DNA from: CAZLIC01 sp964559535
GTDB lineage: Bacteria > Pseudomonadota > Alphaproteobacteria > Rhodobacterales > Rhodobacteraceae
DNA length: 64,000 nt
Direction: 5' to 3'
Assembly: GCA_964559535.1 (NCBI GenBank)
Contig: CAZLIC010000013.1
Coordinates: forward strand, 1 to 64,000
This document shows positions 26,097 through 35,089 of the stretch, in pieces. The stretch's first letter is position 1, and every line of letters starts with the position of its first letter. The notes under the pieces were generated by a model, which was not told the DNA's origin, searched no databases, and worked only from the letters and a program-made list of their open reading frames with translations. A program made the position numbers and the translations under genes.

Positions 26097-26516
26097 CTAC
26101 GCCGCCGCCGCCACCTCCTTTATCCGTTCCACCATCGACCGCAGCCCGTTCGACCGCTGCGACGACAGGTGCTCCTCCAGCGACAGCCGCCCCAGTTCGG
26201 CCTGCACGTCCACGCGGCCCACCTCGGCCACCGTCAGCCCGGAATACAGCGCGTGCAGCACCGCGATCAGGCCGCGCACGATCATCGCGTCGCTGTCGCC
26301 CTGAAAGTCGAACGTGGCCCCCGGCCCCTGCCCCGCGATCACGGGGCGTATCCACACCTGGCTGGCGCAGCCCGTCACCTTGTAGGCGGGCACCTTGAAG
26401 GCGTCGTCCAGCGGCGGCATCGCACGGCCCAGGTCGATCACGTGGCGATAGCGGTCCTCCCAGTCGTCCAGGAAGGCGAAGGTGTCGGCGATGTCGTCGA
26501 AGGCGGGGGTGGACAT
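26097..26516 (-). CDS. sufE: cysteine desulfuration protein SufE
   Basis: 139-residue sulfur acceptor that takes persulfide from SufS and passes it to the SufBCD scaffold. The acceptor cysteine is C50 in KVTGCASQVW, the family signature, and the RSNGLRSMVERI block near the C-terminus also fits. It is placed about 29 kb from the rest of the suf genes in this window, as a single gene. Confidence 0.92.
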   Translation of the reverse strand: MSTPAFDDIADTFAFLDDWEDRYRHVIDLGRAMPPLDDAFKVPAYKVTGCASQVWIRPVIAGQGPGATFDFQGDSDAMIVRGLIAVLHALYSGLTVAEVGRVDVQAELGRLSLEEHLSSQRSNGLRSMVERIKEVAAAA

Positions 26517-26628
26517 GGGGCGTGCTCCTGCTTGGGGGCACAGGTAGGGTCAGCGGCGCCGAAGGTAAAGCAGGCGGGTTTCCAAAGCGCGCGCCTTGGG
26601 CTAGCCAAGGGGCAACAGGGAGACGACG

Positions 26629-27084
26629 ATGCGCAGACAGGTGTTGGCGGGGCTTGCGGCAACCTTGGTGCTGGCCGCCTGCGGACAGTCGCGGTGGAAC
26701 CCGCGCAACTGGTTCGGCCGGTCTCGCCGCGCCGCGCCGGACACCGCGCCGGTGCCCGCGGCCGAACCGGGCGATCCGCGGCAACTGGTGGCCGAGGTCA
26801 CCGGGCTGACCATTGACCGCACCCCCACCGGCGCCATCGTGCGCGCCACCGGCCTGCCGCCGACGCAGGGGTACTGGGAGGCCGAGCTGGTGGAGGTTGC
26901 GACCGAGGACCCCGAGGCCGCGGTGTTCGACTTCCGCGTGTCGCCGCCGCAGGAACCCTTCCCTGCCTCGACCCCGCGTTCGCGCGAGGTGATCGTGGCC
27001 ACGTTCCTGAGCAACACGCGGCTGGCCACGCTGCGGCAGATCACGGTGCAGGGGGCGAATTCGGCGCGGACAGCGGGGCGCTGA
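26629..27084 (+). CDS. putative lipoprotein, function unknown
   Basis: 151-residue protein with a lipoprotein signal: MRRQVLAGLAATLVLAAC, lipobox LAAC with acylated Cys18. The next 35 residues are basic then proline/alanine-rich, followed by one compact domain (LVAEVTGLTIDRTPTGAIVRATGLPPTQGYWEAELV). It resembles envelope proteins conserved in Rhodobacteraceae but no function is known. The gene ends one base before a hairpin pair at 27086. Confidence 0.75.
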   Translation: MRRQVLAGLAATLVLAACGQSRWNPRNWFGRSRRAAPDTAPVPAAEPGDPRQLVAEVTGLTIDRTPTGAIVRATGLPPTQGYWEAELVEVATEDPEAAVFDFRVSPPQEPFPASTPRSREVIVATFLSNTRLATLRQITVQGANSARTAGR

Positions 27085-27085
27085 C

Positions 27086-27135
27086 CAAATTCCTTGAAGA
27101 AAGGAATTTGCAAAAGTCTTGCTTCAAGACTTTTG
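27086..27135. repeat. two adjacent perfect hairpins between convergent genes
   Basis: The first (27086-27110) has a 10-bp stem CAAATTCCTT with loop GAAGA. The second (27111-27135) has an 11-bp stem CAAAAGTCTTG with loop CTT. They touch with no spacer. In design (purine-rich AAGG/AAGT core, short loop, tandem order) they match the arrays at 15109 and 46863. Lying between convergent genes they could act as a two-way terminator. Confidence 0.8.
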
Positions 27136-27186
27136 TGGTCAGTCCTGGTTCGTGGTCAGTCCTGGTTCTTGGTCAGTCCTGGTTCA
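27136..27186. repeat. three tandem 17-bp direct repeats overlapping the 3' end of rnd
   Basis: The unit TGGTCAGTCCTGGTTC plus one variable base is repeated exactly three times (27136, 27153, 27170). The rightmost copy encodes the last codons and stop (Asn-Gln-Asp-stop) of the ribonuclease D gene on the reverse strand. The two others are therefore copies of that gene end, placed downstream of its stop. Confidence 0.9.
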
Positions 27187-28339
27187 GCCGGACGGTCCGC
27201 ACCTCGGACCCCTTCGCCGTCAGCGCGATCTCGCCCTTGCACAGGCGCAGGGCATCCTCGCCGAAGGCCTCGCGCCGCCAACCGCCCAGGCAGGGCAGGT
27301 TTCGCGCGCCCGCCGCAATGGCATCCAGTTCCGAAGTCGGCGCGATCAGCCGCGGCGCGACGCCCAGCGTTTCCGCCTTGGCCTTCAACAGGACGCGCAG
27401 CAGGTCGGCCAGTGCCGGGTTCACCTGCGCGATGTCGCGTTCGGGCTCGGGCCGGGGCAGCTGGTCGGCGGGCATGTCCAGCCCCGCCTTCACCGCCGCC
27501 AGGATGCCGTCGGCGATGTCGCCCCGCCGCCCTTCGCGCAAGAGAAGGCGCGACCGGCCCAGTTCCTCGTGGTTGGTGGGCTTGGTCGAGGCGATTTCCA
27601 GAAGGGCGTCATCCTTCATCACCCGCGCCCGCGGCACGTTCTGGCGCTGCGCATAGTCTTCGCGGAAGCGGGCGAGTTCCTTGACGATGGCAAGGAACCG
27701 CCCCGACTGCGTGCGCGTCTTGATGCGCAGCCAGGCTTCGTCGGGGTGGACAGTGTAGGTGGCGGGGTCGGTCAGGATCGCCAGTTCCTCGGCCACCCAG
27801 CCTGTGCGGCCGTTCTTCGCAATCTGCGAGGCCAGGCTTTCGTAGATCACCCGCAGGTGCGTCACGTCGGCCAGCGCGTATTCCATCTGTGCATCGCTTA
27901 ACGGGCGGCGCGACCAGTCGGTGAAGCGGCTGGTCTTGTCCAAAGGCTTTTGCGCGATGCGTCGCACCAGCGTTTCATAGCCCGCCTGTTCGCCGAACCC
28001 GCAGACCATGGCCGCGACCTGCGTGTCGAACAGGGGTTTCGGGAACACCCGGCCTTCCACCCAGAAGATCTCCAGGTCCTGCCGGGCGGCGTGGAACACC
28101 TTGACCGTCGCCTCGTGGCGGAACAGGTCGTACAGCGGTTCCATCGACATGCCCTCGCCCGCGACGGGGTCGATCAGCACCGCATCGCCCGTCTTGCCCG
28201 GCAGCGCCGCCTGGATCAGGCAGAGCTTGGACCAGTAGGTGCGTTCGCGCAGGAATTCGGTGTCGAGCGTGACGTAGGGCTGCGCCTTGGCGGCCTCGCA
28301 GAAGGCGGCGAGGTCGTCGGTGGTGGTGATTGTGCGCAT
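27173..28339 (-). CDS. rnd: ribonuclease D
   Basis: 388-residue 3'-5' exoribonuclease of the DEDDy group, active in tRNA 3' maturation. D26 and E28 (LDTEF) form ExoI; HAARQDLEIF is ExoII; the ADVTHL region follows, and an HRDC domain begins near residue 205. ATG 28339 with MRTITTTDDL was chosen because the open frame upstream shows no similarity; a GAAAGGGC ribosome site precedes it. Its stop codon lies within the 17-bp repeat block. Confidence 0.9.
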   Translation of the reverse strand: MRTITTTDDLAAFCEAAKAQPYVTLDTEFLRERTYWSKLCLIQAALPGKTGDAVLIDPVAGEGMSMEPLYDLFRHEATVKVFHAARQDLEIFWVEGRVFPKPLFDTQVAAMVCGFGEQAGYETLVRRIAQKPLDKTSRFTDWSRRPLSDAQMEYALADVTHLRVIYESLASQIAKNGRTGWVAEELAILTDPATYTVHPDEAWLRIKTRTQSGRFLAIVKELARFREDYAQRQNVPRARVMKDDALLEIASTKPTNHEELGRSRLLLREGRRGDIADGILAAVKAGLDMPADQLPRPEPERDIAQVNPALADLLRVLLKAKAETLGVAPRLIAPTSELDAIAAGARNLPCLGGWRREAFGEDALRLCKGEIALTAKGSEVRTVRLNQD

Positions 28340-28530
28340 CGGGCGCCCTTTCGGCCGGTGTCGCGGGGGCATCCCGCAGGTCTTGCGCTGGTAGCCGACC
28401 GGCGGCCGGATGAAAAGCGTTTCGTCAGACCTGCCGGAACGATGGCGCGGCACCCGGTGGGTGCCCGTCGACTGGCTGGCTTTTGCCGCGCGGATCGGCC
28501 ACGCATCGGCGGCACCCGGAGAATCGGCCC

Positions 28531-29703
28531 ATGCCGCCATTGCAGACCGCACGCCTGATCGTTGCGCTGGGGATCACGCAGGTGATCGGCTACGGCACGC
28601 TGTACTATGCCTTCGGCGTGGTGGTGGCGGCGCTGTCGGCCGACCTGGGCATCGGCCAGCCTGCGGCATTCGCGGCCTTTTCAGCAGCGCTGGTGGCGGG
28701 CGGGCTGGTGGCGCCTGCCGTGGGGCGCGCGATCGACCGGTTCGGCGCGCGGCGGGTGATGGCGGCAGGGTCGGTGGGGGCGGCAGTGGCGCTGGCCGTC
28801 CTGTCGCAGGTGGGCAGCCTGCCTGCGCTGGTGGCGGGCCTGATGCTGGCCGAGGTGGTGGCGGCCGCGATCCTGTACGACGCGGCCTTTGCCGCGCTGG
28901 CGCAGGGGGTGGGGGCGGCACGGGCGCGGCGGGCGATCACGCTGATGACGCTAATCGGCGGCTTCGCCTCGACCGTGTTCTGGCCGATCACCAGCCTGTT
29001 GTCCGATGCCCTGGGCTGGCGCGAGACGTTTCTTGTCTTCGCCGTGCTGCACCTGGCCGTCTGCCTGCCGCTGCACCTGACCCTGCCCCGCCCGGCCCCG
29101 CAGGGCGACGGTGCCGCCGCCCCGGCCCCGCCCTTCCCGCCCCTGCCGCCCGAACGCCACCCGCAGGCGATGGTCTGGCTGGCCATCGGGTTTTCGCTGG
29201 CGGGCATGGTGCTGTCGGCGGTGGCGGCACAGTGGGTGCCGGTGCTGATGGCGCTGGGCCTTTCGCGCGATGCGGCGGTGGCTGCCGGCGTGGTGATGGG
29301 TCCGTCGCAGGTGGCCGTGCGTCTGGTGGACCTGTTCTTCGGCGTGCGCACGCACCCGCTTTCGGTGGCGATCCTGTCGGTGGGGCTGGTGATGCTGGCC
29401 TTCGTCCTGCTGCTTGCGCTGCCGCTGGGGCCGGTGCTGGCGGCCCTTTTTTCCTTCAGTTTCGGCATGGCCAGCGGGTTGACCAGCATCGTGCGGGGCA
29501 CCGTGCCGCTGGCGCTGTTCGGGGCGCAGGGGTTCGGCGCGCGGCTGGGCACGCTGGCCGGGCTGCGGCTTTTGACCGGGGCGGCGGCGCCGTTCCTTTT
29601 ATCGTTGGCGCTGGCGGGGCTGGGGGCCGGGGCAACGGTGGCGCTGTGCGCGGGCCTGTCGCTGGCGGCGATGCTGGCGCTGTGGCGGGTGCCTAGAGCA
29701 TGA
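28531..29703 (+). CDS. MFS transporter
   Basis: 390-residue inner-membrane protein with 12 predicted helices and a cytoplasmic proline-rich loop (about 190-210) between the halves. The loop motif GRAIDRFGARRVMAAG between helices 2 and 3 marks the major facilitator family. The substrate is unknown. Start ATG 28531 follows GGAGAA. The gene's last 11 bases overlap the 3' end of the convergent purN. Confidence 0.85.
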   Translation: MPPLQTARLIVALGITQVIGYGTLYYAFGVVVAALSADLGIGQPAAFAAFSAALVAGGLVAPAVGRAIDRFGARRVMAAGSVGAAVALAVLSQVGSLPALVAGLMLAEVVAAAILYDAAFAALAQGVGAARARRAITLMTLIGGFASTVFWPITSLLSDALGWRETFLVFAVLHLAVCLPLHLTLPRPAPQGDGAAAPAPPFPPLPPERHPQAMVWLAIGFSLAGMVLSAVAAQWVPVLMALGLSRDAAVAAGVVMGPSQVAVRLVDLFFGVRTHPLSVAILSVGLVMLAFVLLLALPLGPVLAALFSFSFGMASGLTSIVRGTVPLALFGAQGFGARLGTLAGLRLLTGAAAPFLLSLALAGLGAGATVALCAGLSLAAMLALWRVPRA

Positions 29704-30274
29704 CCGGGGTACGGTCACCCTCGGCGAACCGGCGCAGCACTGCCGGATACAGCCGGTGTTCCTGCACCAGAACGCGCGCGGCCAGCGTGTGTTCGGTATC
29801 ACCGGGCAGCACCGGCACCCGCGCCTGACCCAGCACCGGCCCCGCGTCCAGATCGACCGTCACCTCGTGCACGGTGCAGCCGGCTTTCGCGTCACCCGCG
29901 GCAATCGCCCTGGCGTGGGTGTGCAGCCCCGGATACTTCGGCAGCAGCGAGGGGTGGATGTTCAGCATCCGGCCGTTGAAGCGGTCTACGAACGCAGGCG
30001 TCAGGATGCGCATGAAGCCCGCAAGGCAGATGATGTCGGGCCGCACCGCATCCAGTTCCGCCGCCATAGCCGCTTCGAATGCCGTGCGGTCAAGGCCCCG
30101 GTGGTCCACCGCCGCCACCGGCACCCCCCGGTCGGCGGCCAGCGCAAGGCCCCGCGCGGCAGGGTCGTTCGACAGCACCAGAACAGGCCGCGCCGGATGG
30201 TCGCCCACCATGCTGGCGACCAGCGCCAGCATGTTCGACCCGCCGCCCGAAATCAGGATGGCGACCCGCTTCAC
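29693..30274 (-). CDS. purN: phosphoribosylglycinamide formyltransferase
   Basis: 193-residue enzyme that transfers a formyl group from 10-formyl-THF to GAR, the third step of purine synthesis. Motifs are ISGGGSNM (phosphate binding, residues 8-15), GFMRIL, and NIHPSLLPKYPG with the catalytic Asn-His. It uses a GTG start that overlaps the purM stop by 4 bases (GTGA), so translation is coupled. Confidence 0.93.
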   Translation of the reverse strand: MKRVAILISGGGSNMLALVASMVGDHPARPVLVLSNDPAARGLALAADRGVPVAAVDHRGLDRTAFEAAMAAELDAVRPDIICLAGFMRILTPAFVDRFNGRMLNIHPSLLPKYPGLHTHARAIAAGDAKAGCTVHEVTVDLDAGPVLGQARVPVLPGDTEHTLAARVLVQEHRLYPAVLRRFAEGDRTPVML

Positions 30275-31305
30275 GCAAGCGTGCCGTGGTAGACGACCCC
30301 CTGCCCCTCGGTCACGCGGCCGATGGTCACAACCGTCTCGCCCATGCCCGCCAGCAGGTCGGCCAGCGGCTCGGCACGGTCGGCGGCCACCACCAGCACC
30401 ATGCCGATGCCGCAGTTGAAGGTCTTCAGGACTTCGCCCTGCTCCATCCCGGCCGTGTCCCGCAGCCAGCGGAACACCGGGGGCAGGCGCCATGTGGCAA
30501 GGTCAATTTCGCAAGCCAGCCCCAGGGGCAGCGCGCGGGGTGGGTTCTCGGTCAGCCCGCCGCCGGTGATGTGGGCCAGCCCATGCACCCCGCCCGCCCG
30601 GATCGCAGCCAGCACGGGCTTCACATAGAGCCGCGTGGGGGCCAGCAGCGCCTGCTCCACCGAACCTTCGGCGAAGGGTGCCGCGTCGGCCCAAGACAGC
30701 CCCGCCAGTTCCACCACCTTGCGGACGAAGGAGTAACCGTTGGAATGCACCCCGTTCGAGGCAAGACCCAACAGCACATCCCCCGCCTGCACGCCCTTGG
30801 GCAGGTCGCCCCCCCGCTCCATCGCGCCCACGGCAAAGCCCGCAAGATCGAAGTCGCCGCCGTGGTACATCCCCGGCATCTCGGCCGTCTCGCCGCCGAT
30901 CAGCGCGCAGCCACTGGCCGCACAGGCCGCCGCAATGCCCTTCACCACCCGCGCCGCCTGCCCCACGTCCAGCTTGCCGGTGGCGAAATAGTCCAGGAAG
31001 AACAACGGCTCCGCCCCCTGGCAGACCAGATCGTTCACGCACATCGCCACCAGATCCTGCCCGATGCTGTCCAGATGCCCGGTGTCGATGGCGATGCGCA
31101 GCTTGGTGCCCACCCCGTCGGTCGCGGCCACCAGCACCGGGTCGGTGTAGCCCGCGGCCTTCAGGTCGAACAGCGCGCCGAACCCGCCCAGCCCCGCCAT
31201 GGTGCCGGGCCGCGCCGTGGCCGCCGCCGCAGGTTTGATCGCCTCGACCAGCGCGTTTCCCGCGTCGATGTCCACACCCGCCTGCGCGTAGGTCAATCCC
31301 GCCAT
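30271..31305 (-). CDS. purM: phosphoribosylformylglycinamidine cyclo-ligase
   Basis: 344-residue AIR synthetase, ATP-dependent ring closure in step five of purine synthesis. Recognised by YAQAGVDIDAGN at the start, AATDGVGTKLRIA, GGETAEMPGMY and HITGGGLTENPPR. First gene of the purM-purN operon. Confidence 0.95.
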   Translation of the reverse strand: MAGLTYAQAGVDIDAGNALVEAIKPAAAATARPGTMAGLGGFGALFDLKAAGYTDPVLVAATDGVGTKLRIAIDTGHLDSIGQDLVAMCVNDLVCQGAEPLFFLDYFATGKLDVGQAARVVKGIAAACAASGCALIGGETAEMPGMYHGGDFDLAGFAVGAMERGGDLPKGVQAGDVLLGLASNGVHSNGYSFVRKVVELAGLSWADAAPFAEGSVEQALLAPTRLYVKPVLAAIRAGGVHGLAHITGGGLTENPPRALPLGLACEIDLATWRLPPVFRWLRDTAGMEQGEVLKTFNCGIGMVLVVAADRAEPLADLLAGMGETVVTIGRVTEGQGVVYHGTLA

Positions 31306-31367
31306 GCCCGCCCCCGTTGCCTGATGCCGCCCCCGTAAAGGATCGGGCCGGGGGCCGCAACGGACGG

Positions 31368-33161
31368 CTACAGCAGGAAATCCGCATCCGTCAGCGTGAA
31401 CACCCCGGTCAGCACCAGCGTCACGTCGGCCAGCCCGTCGCCGTTCATGTCGGCGGTGACGGTGGTATTGCCCCCCGACACCTCGGCCCGCACCTGCCCC
31501 GCTGCGGTGAACGCGTCCGCCTCGATGAAATCAAACGCGTCGTTCACCCCCGCGGTCAGGGTGTTGGCGTCCAGCACCGACAGGTCGATCATGTCGGACC
31601 CTTGCGCAAAGCCGCGGATGATGTCGCGGTTGGCCTCACCCGCCCCCAGCACGAAGGCGTCCACCGCATACACATCGGCCCCCGCCCGCCCGTCCAGCAC
31701 GTCGATGCCCAGGCCGCCCGACAGCCGGTCGCTGCCCTTGCCGCCGTCCAGCGTGTCGTCACCCGCCATGCCCACCAGCAGGTCATTGCCCCTGCCGCCC
31801 GTCAGGCTGTCGGTGTCCAGCGCGTCGCCGTTGTAGCCCCAGCCGCGCAGGGTGTCATTGCCGTCACCGCCGCGCAGCGTGTCGGCCCGCGCACCGCCCG
31901 AGATGTTCAGCGTCTCGAACCCGGTGGCCAGCACCACCTGCAAGCCGTCCACCGTGATGTAAACTTCGCCACCGAAAATGCCCGCATCCATTACCCGGAA
32001 CCGGTTGTTGTTGAACTCCAGGTCCGCCGACAGCAGGTCTTGCCCACTGCCGCCCGACACGTTGTCGGCCAGCATGTCCAGCGACACATAGACGGAATCG
32101 TTGCCCGCCCCGCCCGCCAGCGTGACGGCACTGTTGTTGCCGCCGCCCTGCACCACATCGTTGCCGTCGCCGCCCGTCACGCTGTCGTTGCCGCCGCCGC
32201 CGAACAGCCGGTCATCCCCCAGACCGCCGACAATCGTGTCGGCCAGGTTCCAGCCACCCAACTGGTCATTGCCGTCGCCGCCGTACACCTGCTTGCCGCC
32301 CGACCCCAGGTCGAACCCGACCGACGAATTGACCGTGTCGTTCCCCGCCCCGGCATAGACGACATCGCCCCCGGCGCCGGAATTGATCGAATCATCCCCG
32401 CCACCGCTGTCGATCACGTCATTGCCAAGGTTGGTCTCGATCCGGTCGGCCAGATCACCGCCCGTCACCACGTCGTTGCCCGCGCCGGTGCGCAGGTCGA
32501 ACGCCTCGATCGACTTCACCACCACGGTCAGCGCGCCGACGGTGACTGTCGCGTCAACGCCCGCCTGAAGCACGATGTCACCGGTGGCGGAACTGAACGA
32601 CGCTGTCAGCTTGTCCAGCCCCTTGCCACCATCCACCTGCTTGGTTCCGCTGGTGCCCAGCGAAAAGCTGTCATTGCCCCGGCCACCCTTCAGCGTGTCG
32701 TTGCCGTTGAAGGCGTTGATCACGTCGTCATAGTCTCCGCCCACGATCAGGTCGGCGTTGTCGGTGGACGATACCGTCAGCGCCTCGCAGTTCTGGATGT
32801 TCACCGCCTGCGCCCCGCCCAGCAGGACGAACAGCGCCGATCCCATCATCACCGTCAGGCCGAAACTGCCGGCCGAGGAATAGGCCAGCGACACCCTGTC
32901 GATGCCGATGCCGCCGTCGATGATGTCGCCGAAATCGGCGTTGTTGGTGAATACCGTATCGTTGCCGTCACCGCCGTAGTAGCGGTTCAGGTCGCCGGGC
33001 GAGCTGTCGTACAGCTGGTCGTCTCCATTGCCCCCGAACAGATCGTCGCTGCCGGTGCCGCCGTCCAGCGTGTCGTTGCCGTCCTCGCCGTTGATCTGGT
33101 CGTTGCTGTTGGCGCTGCCGTTGAAGAAATTGTTGCCGGGGCCAAGGTTGAAAACGGTCAT
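31368..33161 (-). CDS. RTX calcium-binding protein (hemolysin-type repeats)
   Basis: 597-residue acidic protein made almost wholly of GGxGxDxLx repeats (about residues 10-480), followed by a C-terminal block (GIDVLDGRAGADVYAVDAFVLG...) typical of type I secretion substrates. No signal peptide and no catalytic domain are seen. It differs from the RTX gene at 8963, which has propeller-like N-terminal repeats. ATG 33161 was chosen over GTG 33170 because GGAG sits 8 bases upstream. No type I secretion genes lie nearby. Confidence 0.85.
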   Translation of the reverse strand: MTVFNLGPGNNFFNGSANSNDQINGEDGNDTLDGGTGSDDLFGGNGDDQLYDSSPGDLNRYYGGDGNDTVFTNNADFGDIIDGGIGIDRVSLAYSSAGSFGLTVMMGSALFVLLGGAQAVNIQNCEALTVSSTDNADLIVGGDYDDVINAFNGNDTLKGGRGNDSFSLGTSGTKQVDGGKGLDKLTASFSSATGDIVLQAGVDATVTVGALTVVVKSIEAFDLRTGAGNDVVTGGDLADRIETNLGNDVIDSGGGDDSINSGAGGDVVYAGAGNDTVNSSVGFDLGSGGKQVYGGDGNDQLGGWNLADTIVGGLGDDRLFGGGGNDSVTGGDGNDVVQGGGNNSAVTLAGGAGNDSVYVSLDMLADNVSGGSGQDLLSADLEFNNNRFRVMDAGIFGGEVYITVDGLQVVLATGFETLNISGGARADTLRGGDGNDTLRGWGYNGDALDTDSLTGGRGNDLLVGMAGDDTLDGGKGSDRLSGGLGIDVLDGRAGADVYAVDAFVLGAGEANRDIIRGFAQGSDMIDLSVLDANTLTAGVNDAFDFIEADAFTAAGQVRAEVSGGNTTVTADMNGDGLADVTLVLTGVFTLTDADFLL

Positions 33162-33203
33162 CGCAATCACTCCAGGGGATGGCCGAGGCTAGCGCGAAAT
33201 CCC

Positions 33204-33956
33204 CTACCCCGCTACCCCCCGCAACAGCCGCGCCCGCGCCGGGGGAATCGCGCGGATTTCCAGCCCGGTAAAGACGTGCAGCGTGTTCAGGTCGCGGTCC
33301 ACCACGGCATGATCGCTGACCCAGCCGCCCATCATCAGGTAGGTGCGCAAGAGGGGCGGCATGCGCAGCATGGCGAGCTTTGGGTCGGGCTGGCGCAGGC
33401 GCAGGCGGCGGGCAAAGCGGAACACCTGCGGCGCCTTTACCCGCGGCAGCCAGCGGCGCGGCGCCAGGTGGCGGTCCTTCAGCATGGCGAAAGCGTCCAG
33501 ATAGGCGTCGGCATCGGTGCCGTGGAAGGACGAGCAGCCGAACAGCATTTCCACCTGTTCGCGGTCGACGAAGGCCGTCATCGCGCCCCAGGCCACGCGC
33601 AGGATGTCGGGATCGTGCCAGTCGGGGTGAATGCAGAAGCGGCCCATCTCCACCATGCGGCCCGGGTAGCCCGCCAGCCGGTCAAGGTTGTAATACTGCG
33701 CCGAATAGCTGCGCGCGATCTCGCAGCCGCCGGTCAGCGGCAAGAGGCGAAAGCAGCACACCAGCGTGCCACTGCGCACCTCTTCGACCAGCACATGCGT
33801 GCAGGCGGCATCGAAGGGGTCGGCATCGCGCCCGTCCGTGGCGGCGCCGGGCGTCCCGGCCCGGAACGCCAGCCAGCGCAGGGCCTGCGCGCGGTCGACA
33901 TCGGCGGGGGATTGGGCCGTGCGGGCACGGAACCGGCCACGAAGCAGTGACAGCAA
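33204..33956 (-). CDS. olsB: ornithine-acyl-ACP N-acyltransferase-like protein (OlsB family)
   Basis: 250-residue GNAT-like acyltransferase. OlsB joins a 3-hydroxyacyl chain from ACP to ornithine, giving lyso-ornithine lipid. Supporting blocks are VEEVRSGTLVCCFRLLPL, SAQYYNLDRLAGYPGRMVEMGRFCIHPDW and LFGCSSFHGTDA. The partner OlsA is not in the window. It lies 43 bp downstream of nothing on its own strand and diverges from msrB. Confidence 0.8.
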   Translation of the reverse strand: MLSLLRGRFRARTAQSPADVDRAQALRWLAFRAGTPGAATDGRDADPFDAACTHVLVEEVRSGTLVCCFRLLPLTGGCEIARSYSAQYYNLDRLAGYPGRMVEMGRFCIHPDWHDPDILRVAWGAMTAFVDREQVEMLFGCSSFHGTDADAYLDAFAMLKDRHLAPRRWLPRVKAPQVFRFARRLRLRQPDPKLAMLRMPPLLRTYLMMGGWVSDHAVVDRDLNTLHVFTGLEIRAIPPARARLLRGVAG

Positions 33957-34057
33957 CCGTCTATCCTTTCCCTTGGCGGCAGGGCGCCTGGATACTAGAT
34001 GTTGCGCGTTACCGTATCATGCATGGCATGACAGCCGTGCGAAAGGGGGAAATCGGA

Positions 34058-34462
34058 ATGTCCAACGTGACCGACCGGATCGAGAAATCCGACGCCGAGT
34101 GGCGCGCGCAACTGTCCGACCTGGCCTACAAGGTGCTGCGCCAGCACGGCACCGAACGCGCTTTCACCCATGACGACTTTCCGAAACAGCCGGGCATGTT
34201 CCACTGCGCGGGCTGTGGCGCCGGACTGTTCGACCAGGCGCAGAAATTCGACAGCGGCACCGGCTGGCCGTCGTTCTGGGCACCGGCCGACGGCGCGCAG
34301 GTGGGCACCTCCGATGACAGCAGCTGGTTCATGCGCCGCACCGAGGTCCATTGTGACCGCTGCGGTGGCCACCTGGGCCACGTCTTTCCCGACGGCCCGC
34401 GCCCCACGGGACTGCGCTACTGCATCAACGGCGTCGCGCTGCAGTTCAAGCCACAGGGCTGA
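34058..34462 (+). CDS. msrB: peptide-methionine (R)-S-oxide reductase
   Basis: 134-residue repair enzyme reducing methionine-R-sulfoxide in proteins. The structural zinc is held by C50/C53 and C99/C102, and the nucleophile is C122 in RYCIN. ATG 34058 with MSNVTDRIEKSD is chosen; the ATG at 34028 would add ten residues. A GGGGGAAA ribosome site lies upstream. Confidence 0.93.
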   Translation: MSNVTDRIEKSDAEWRAQLSDLAYKVLRQHGTERAFTHDDFPKQPGMFHCAGCGAGLFDQAQKFDSGTGWPSFWAPADGAQVGTSDDSSWFMRRTEVHCDRCGGHLGHVFPDGPRPTGLRYCINGVALQFKPQG

Positions 34463-34477
34463 CGCGGCGCCGCCGCA

Positions 34478-34954
34478 TCACTCGCGCCCCAGGACCTGCC
34501 CGGCGTCGAACCGGCCGAAGTTGCCCAAGAGCTGCTGGATCAGCGTCACGCCCTTGATGTTCGTCTCGGTCACCCGCCGCGACAGGGCCACGACGCGGCC
34601 CTGCTCCAGCCCGAAGCGTTCGATGTTGGTGATCGTTCCATCCTCGGCAAAGCTGATCGCCACCACTTGGCGGTCGATCTCTTCGGGCTCGCGCGGGCCA
34701 AGCAGGCGGAACCGGCTTTGCACATAGTACCAGGCATCCGCCGTCAGCAGGCCGGTGGCCGACGGCGGGCCGACGGCGGCCTGCACCGTGTCGCGCGTGT
34801 CCTCGCCCACGGTCAGCAGGGCAAGATCCGTCTCGGTGGGGGCATAGCCGTGATTGCGGTAGACGGCCGTGCAGGCGGCCACCAGCGCGCAGAGCGCCAC
34901 CGCCATCACCGCACGCAGGCACCGCGCCACAGCCCTGTCCGAATGCCTGCCCAT
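34478..34954 (-). CDS. bamE: outer membrane protein assembly factor BamE (SmpA/OmlA)
   Basis: 158-residue lipoprotein. Signal region with lipobox LVAAC (Cys28 from the 34954 start); an inner ATG at 34906 would give a shorter signal of usual length. The mature domain shows GYAPTETDLALLTVGEDTRDTVQAAVGPPS and AWYYVQSRF, the BamE fold. It is a periplasmic-side subunit of the beta-barrel assembly machine. It converges with msrB, 15 bp apart, and diverges from the DUF177 gene. Confidence 0.88.
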   Translation of the reverse strand: MGRHSDRAVARCLRAVMAVALCALVAACTAVYRNHGYAPTETDLALLTVGEDTRDTVQAAVGPPSATGLLTADAWYYVQSRFRLLGPREPEEIDRQVVAISFAEDGTITNIERFGLEQGRVVALSRRVTETNIKGVTLIQQLLGNFGRFDAGQVLGRE

Positions 34955-35089
34955 ACCGTTCCCTTTGCGGCCCTGGCCCGTGCCCGAGATCGGGCACCGG
35001 GCGGGGCTTCATCCGGAACGGACTTAGCGAAGGTTGCGAACGGGTTCAAGAAAGTTGCACACAGCCCGGCGGGCGCCTAACCTGCAACC

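Noticed and set aside
26044..26100. Mobile-element terminal repeat near CGTAGGGTG ... CACCCTACG
   Set aside because: No transposase, no target duplication and only one copy; recorded as a hairpin or dispersed-repeat candidate.
27136..27186. CRISPR-like array
   Set aside because: The 17-bp units are directly contiguous with no spacers and derive from the end of rnd.
31317..33950. Very long open frame (877 codons) on the plus strand opposite the RTX gene
   Set aside because: It is His/Gln/Arg/Val-rich, runs antisense to an obvious RTX repeat protein and across the olsB gene, and has no recognisable domain. High GC and periodic RTX codons create such shadow frames.
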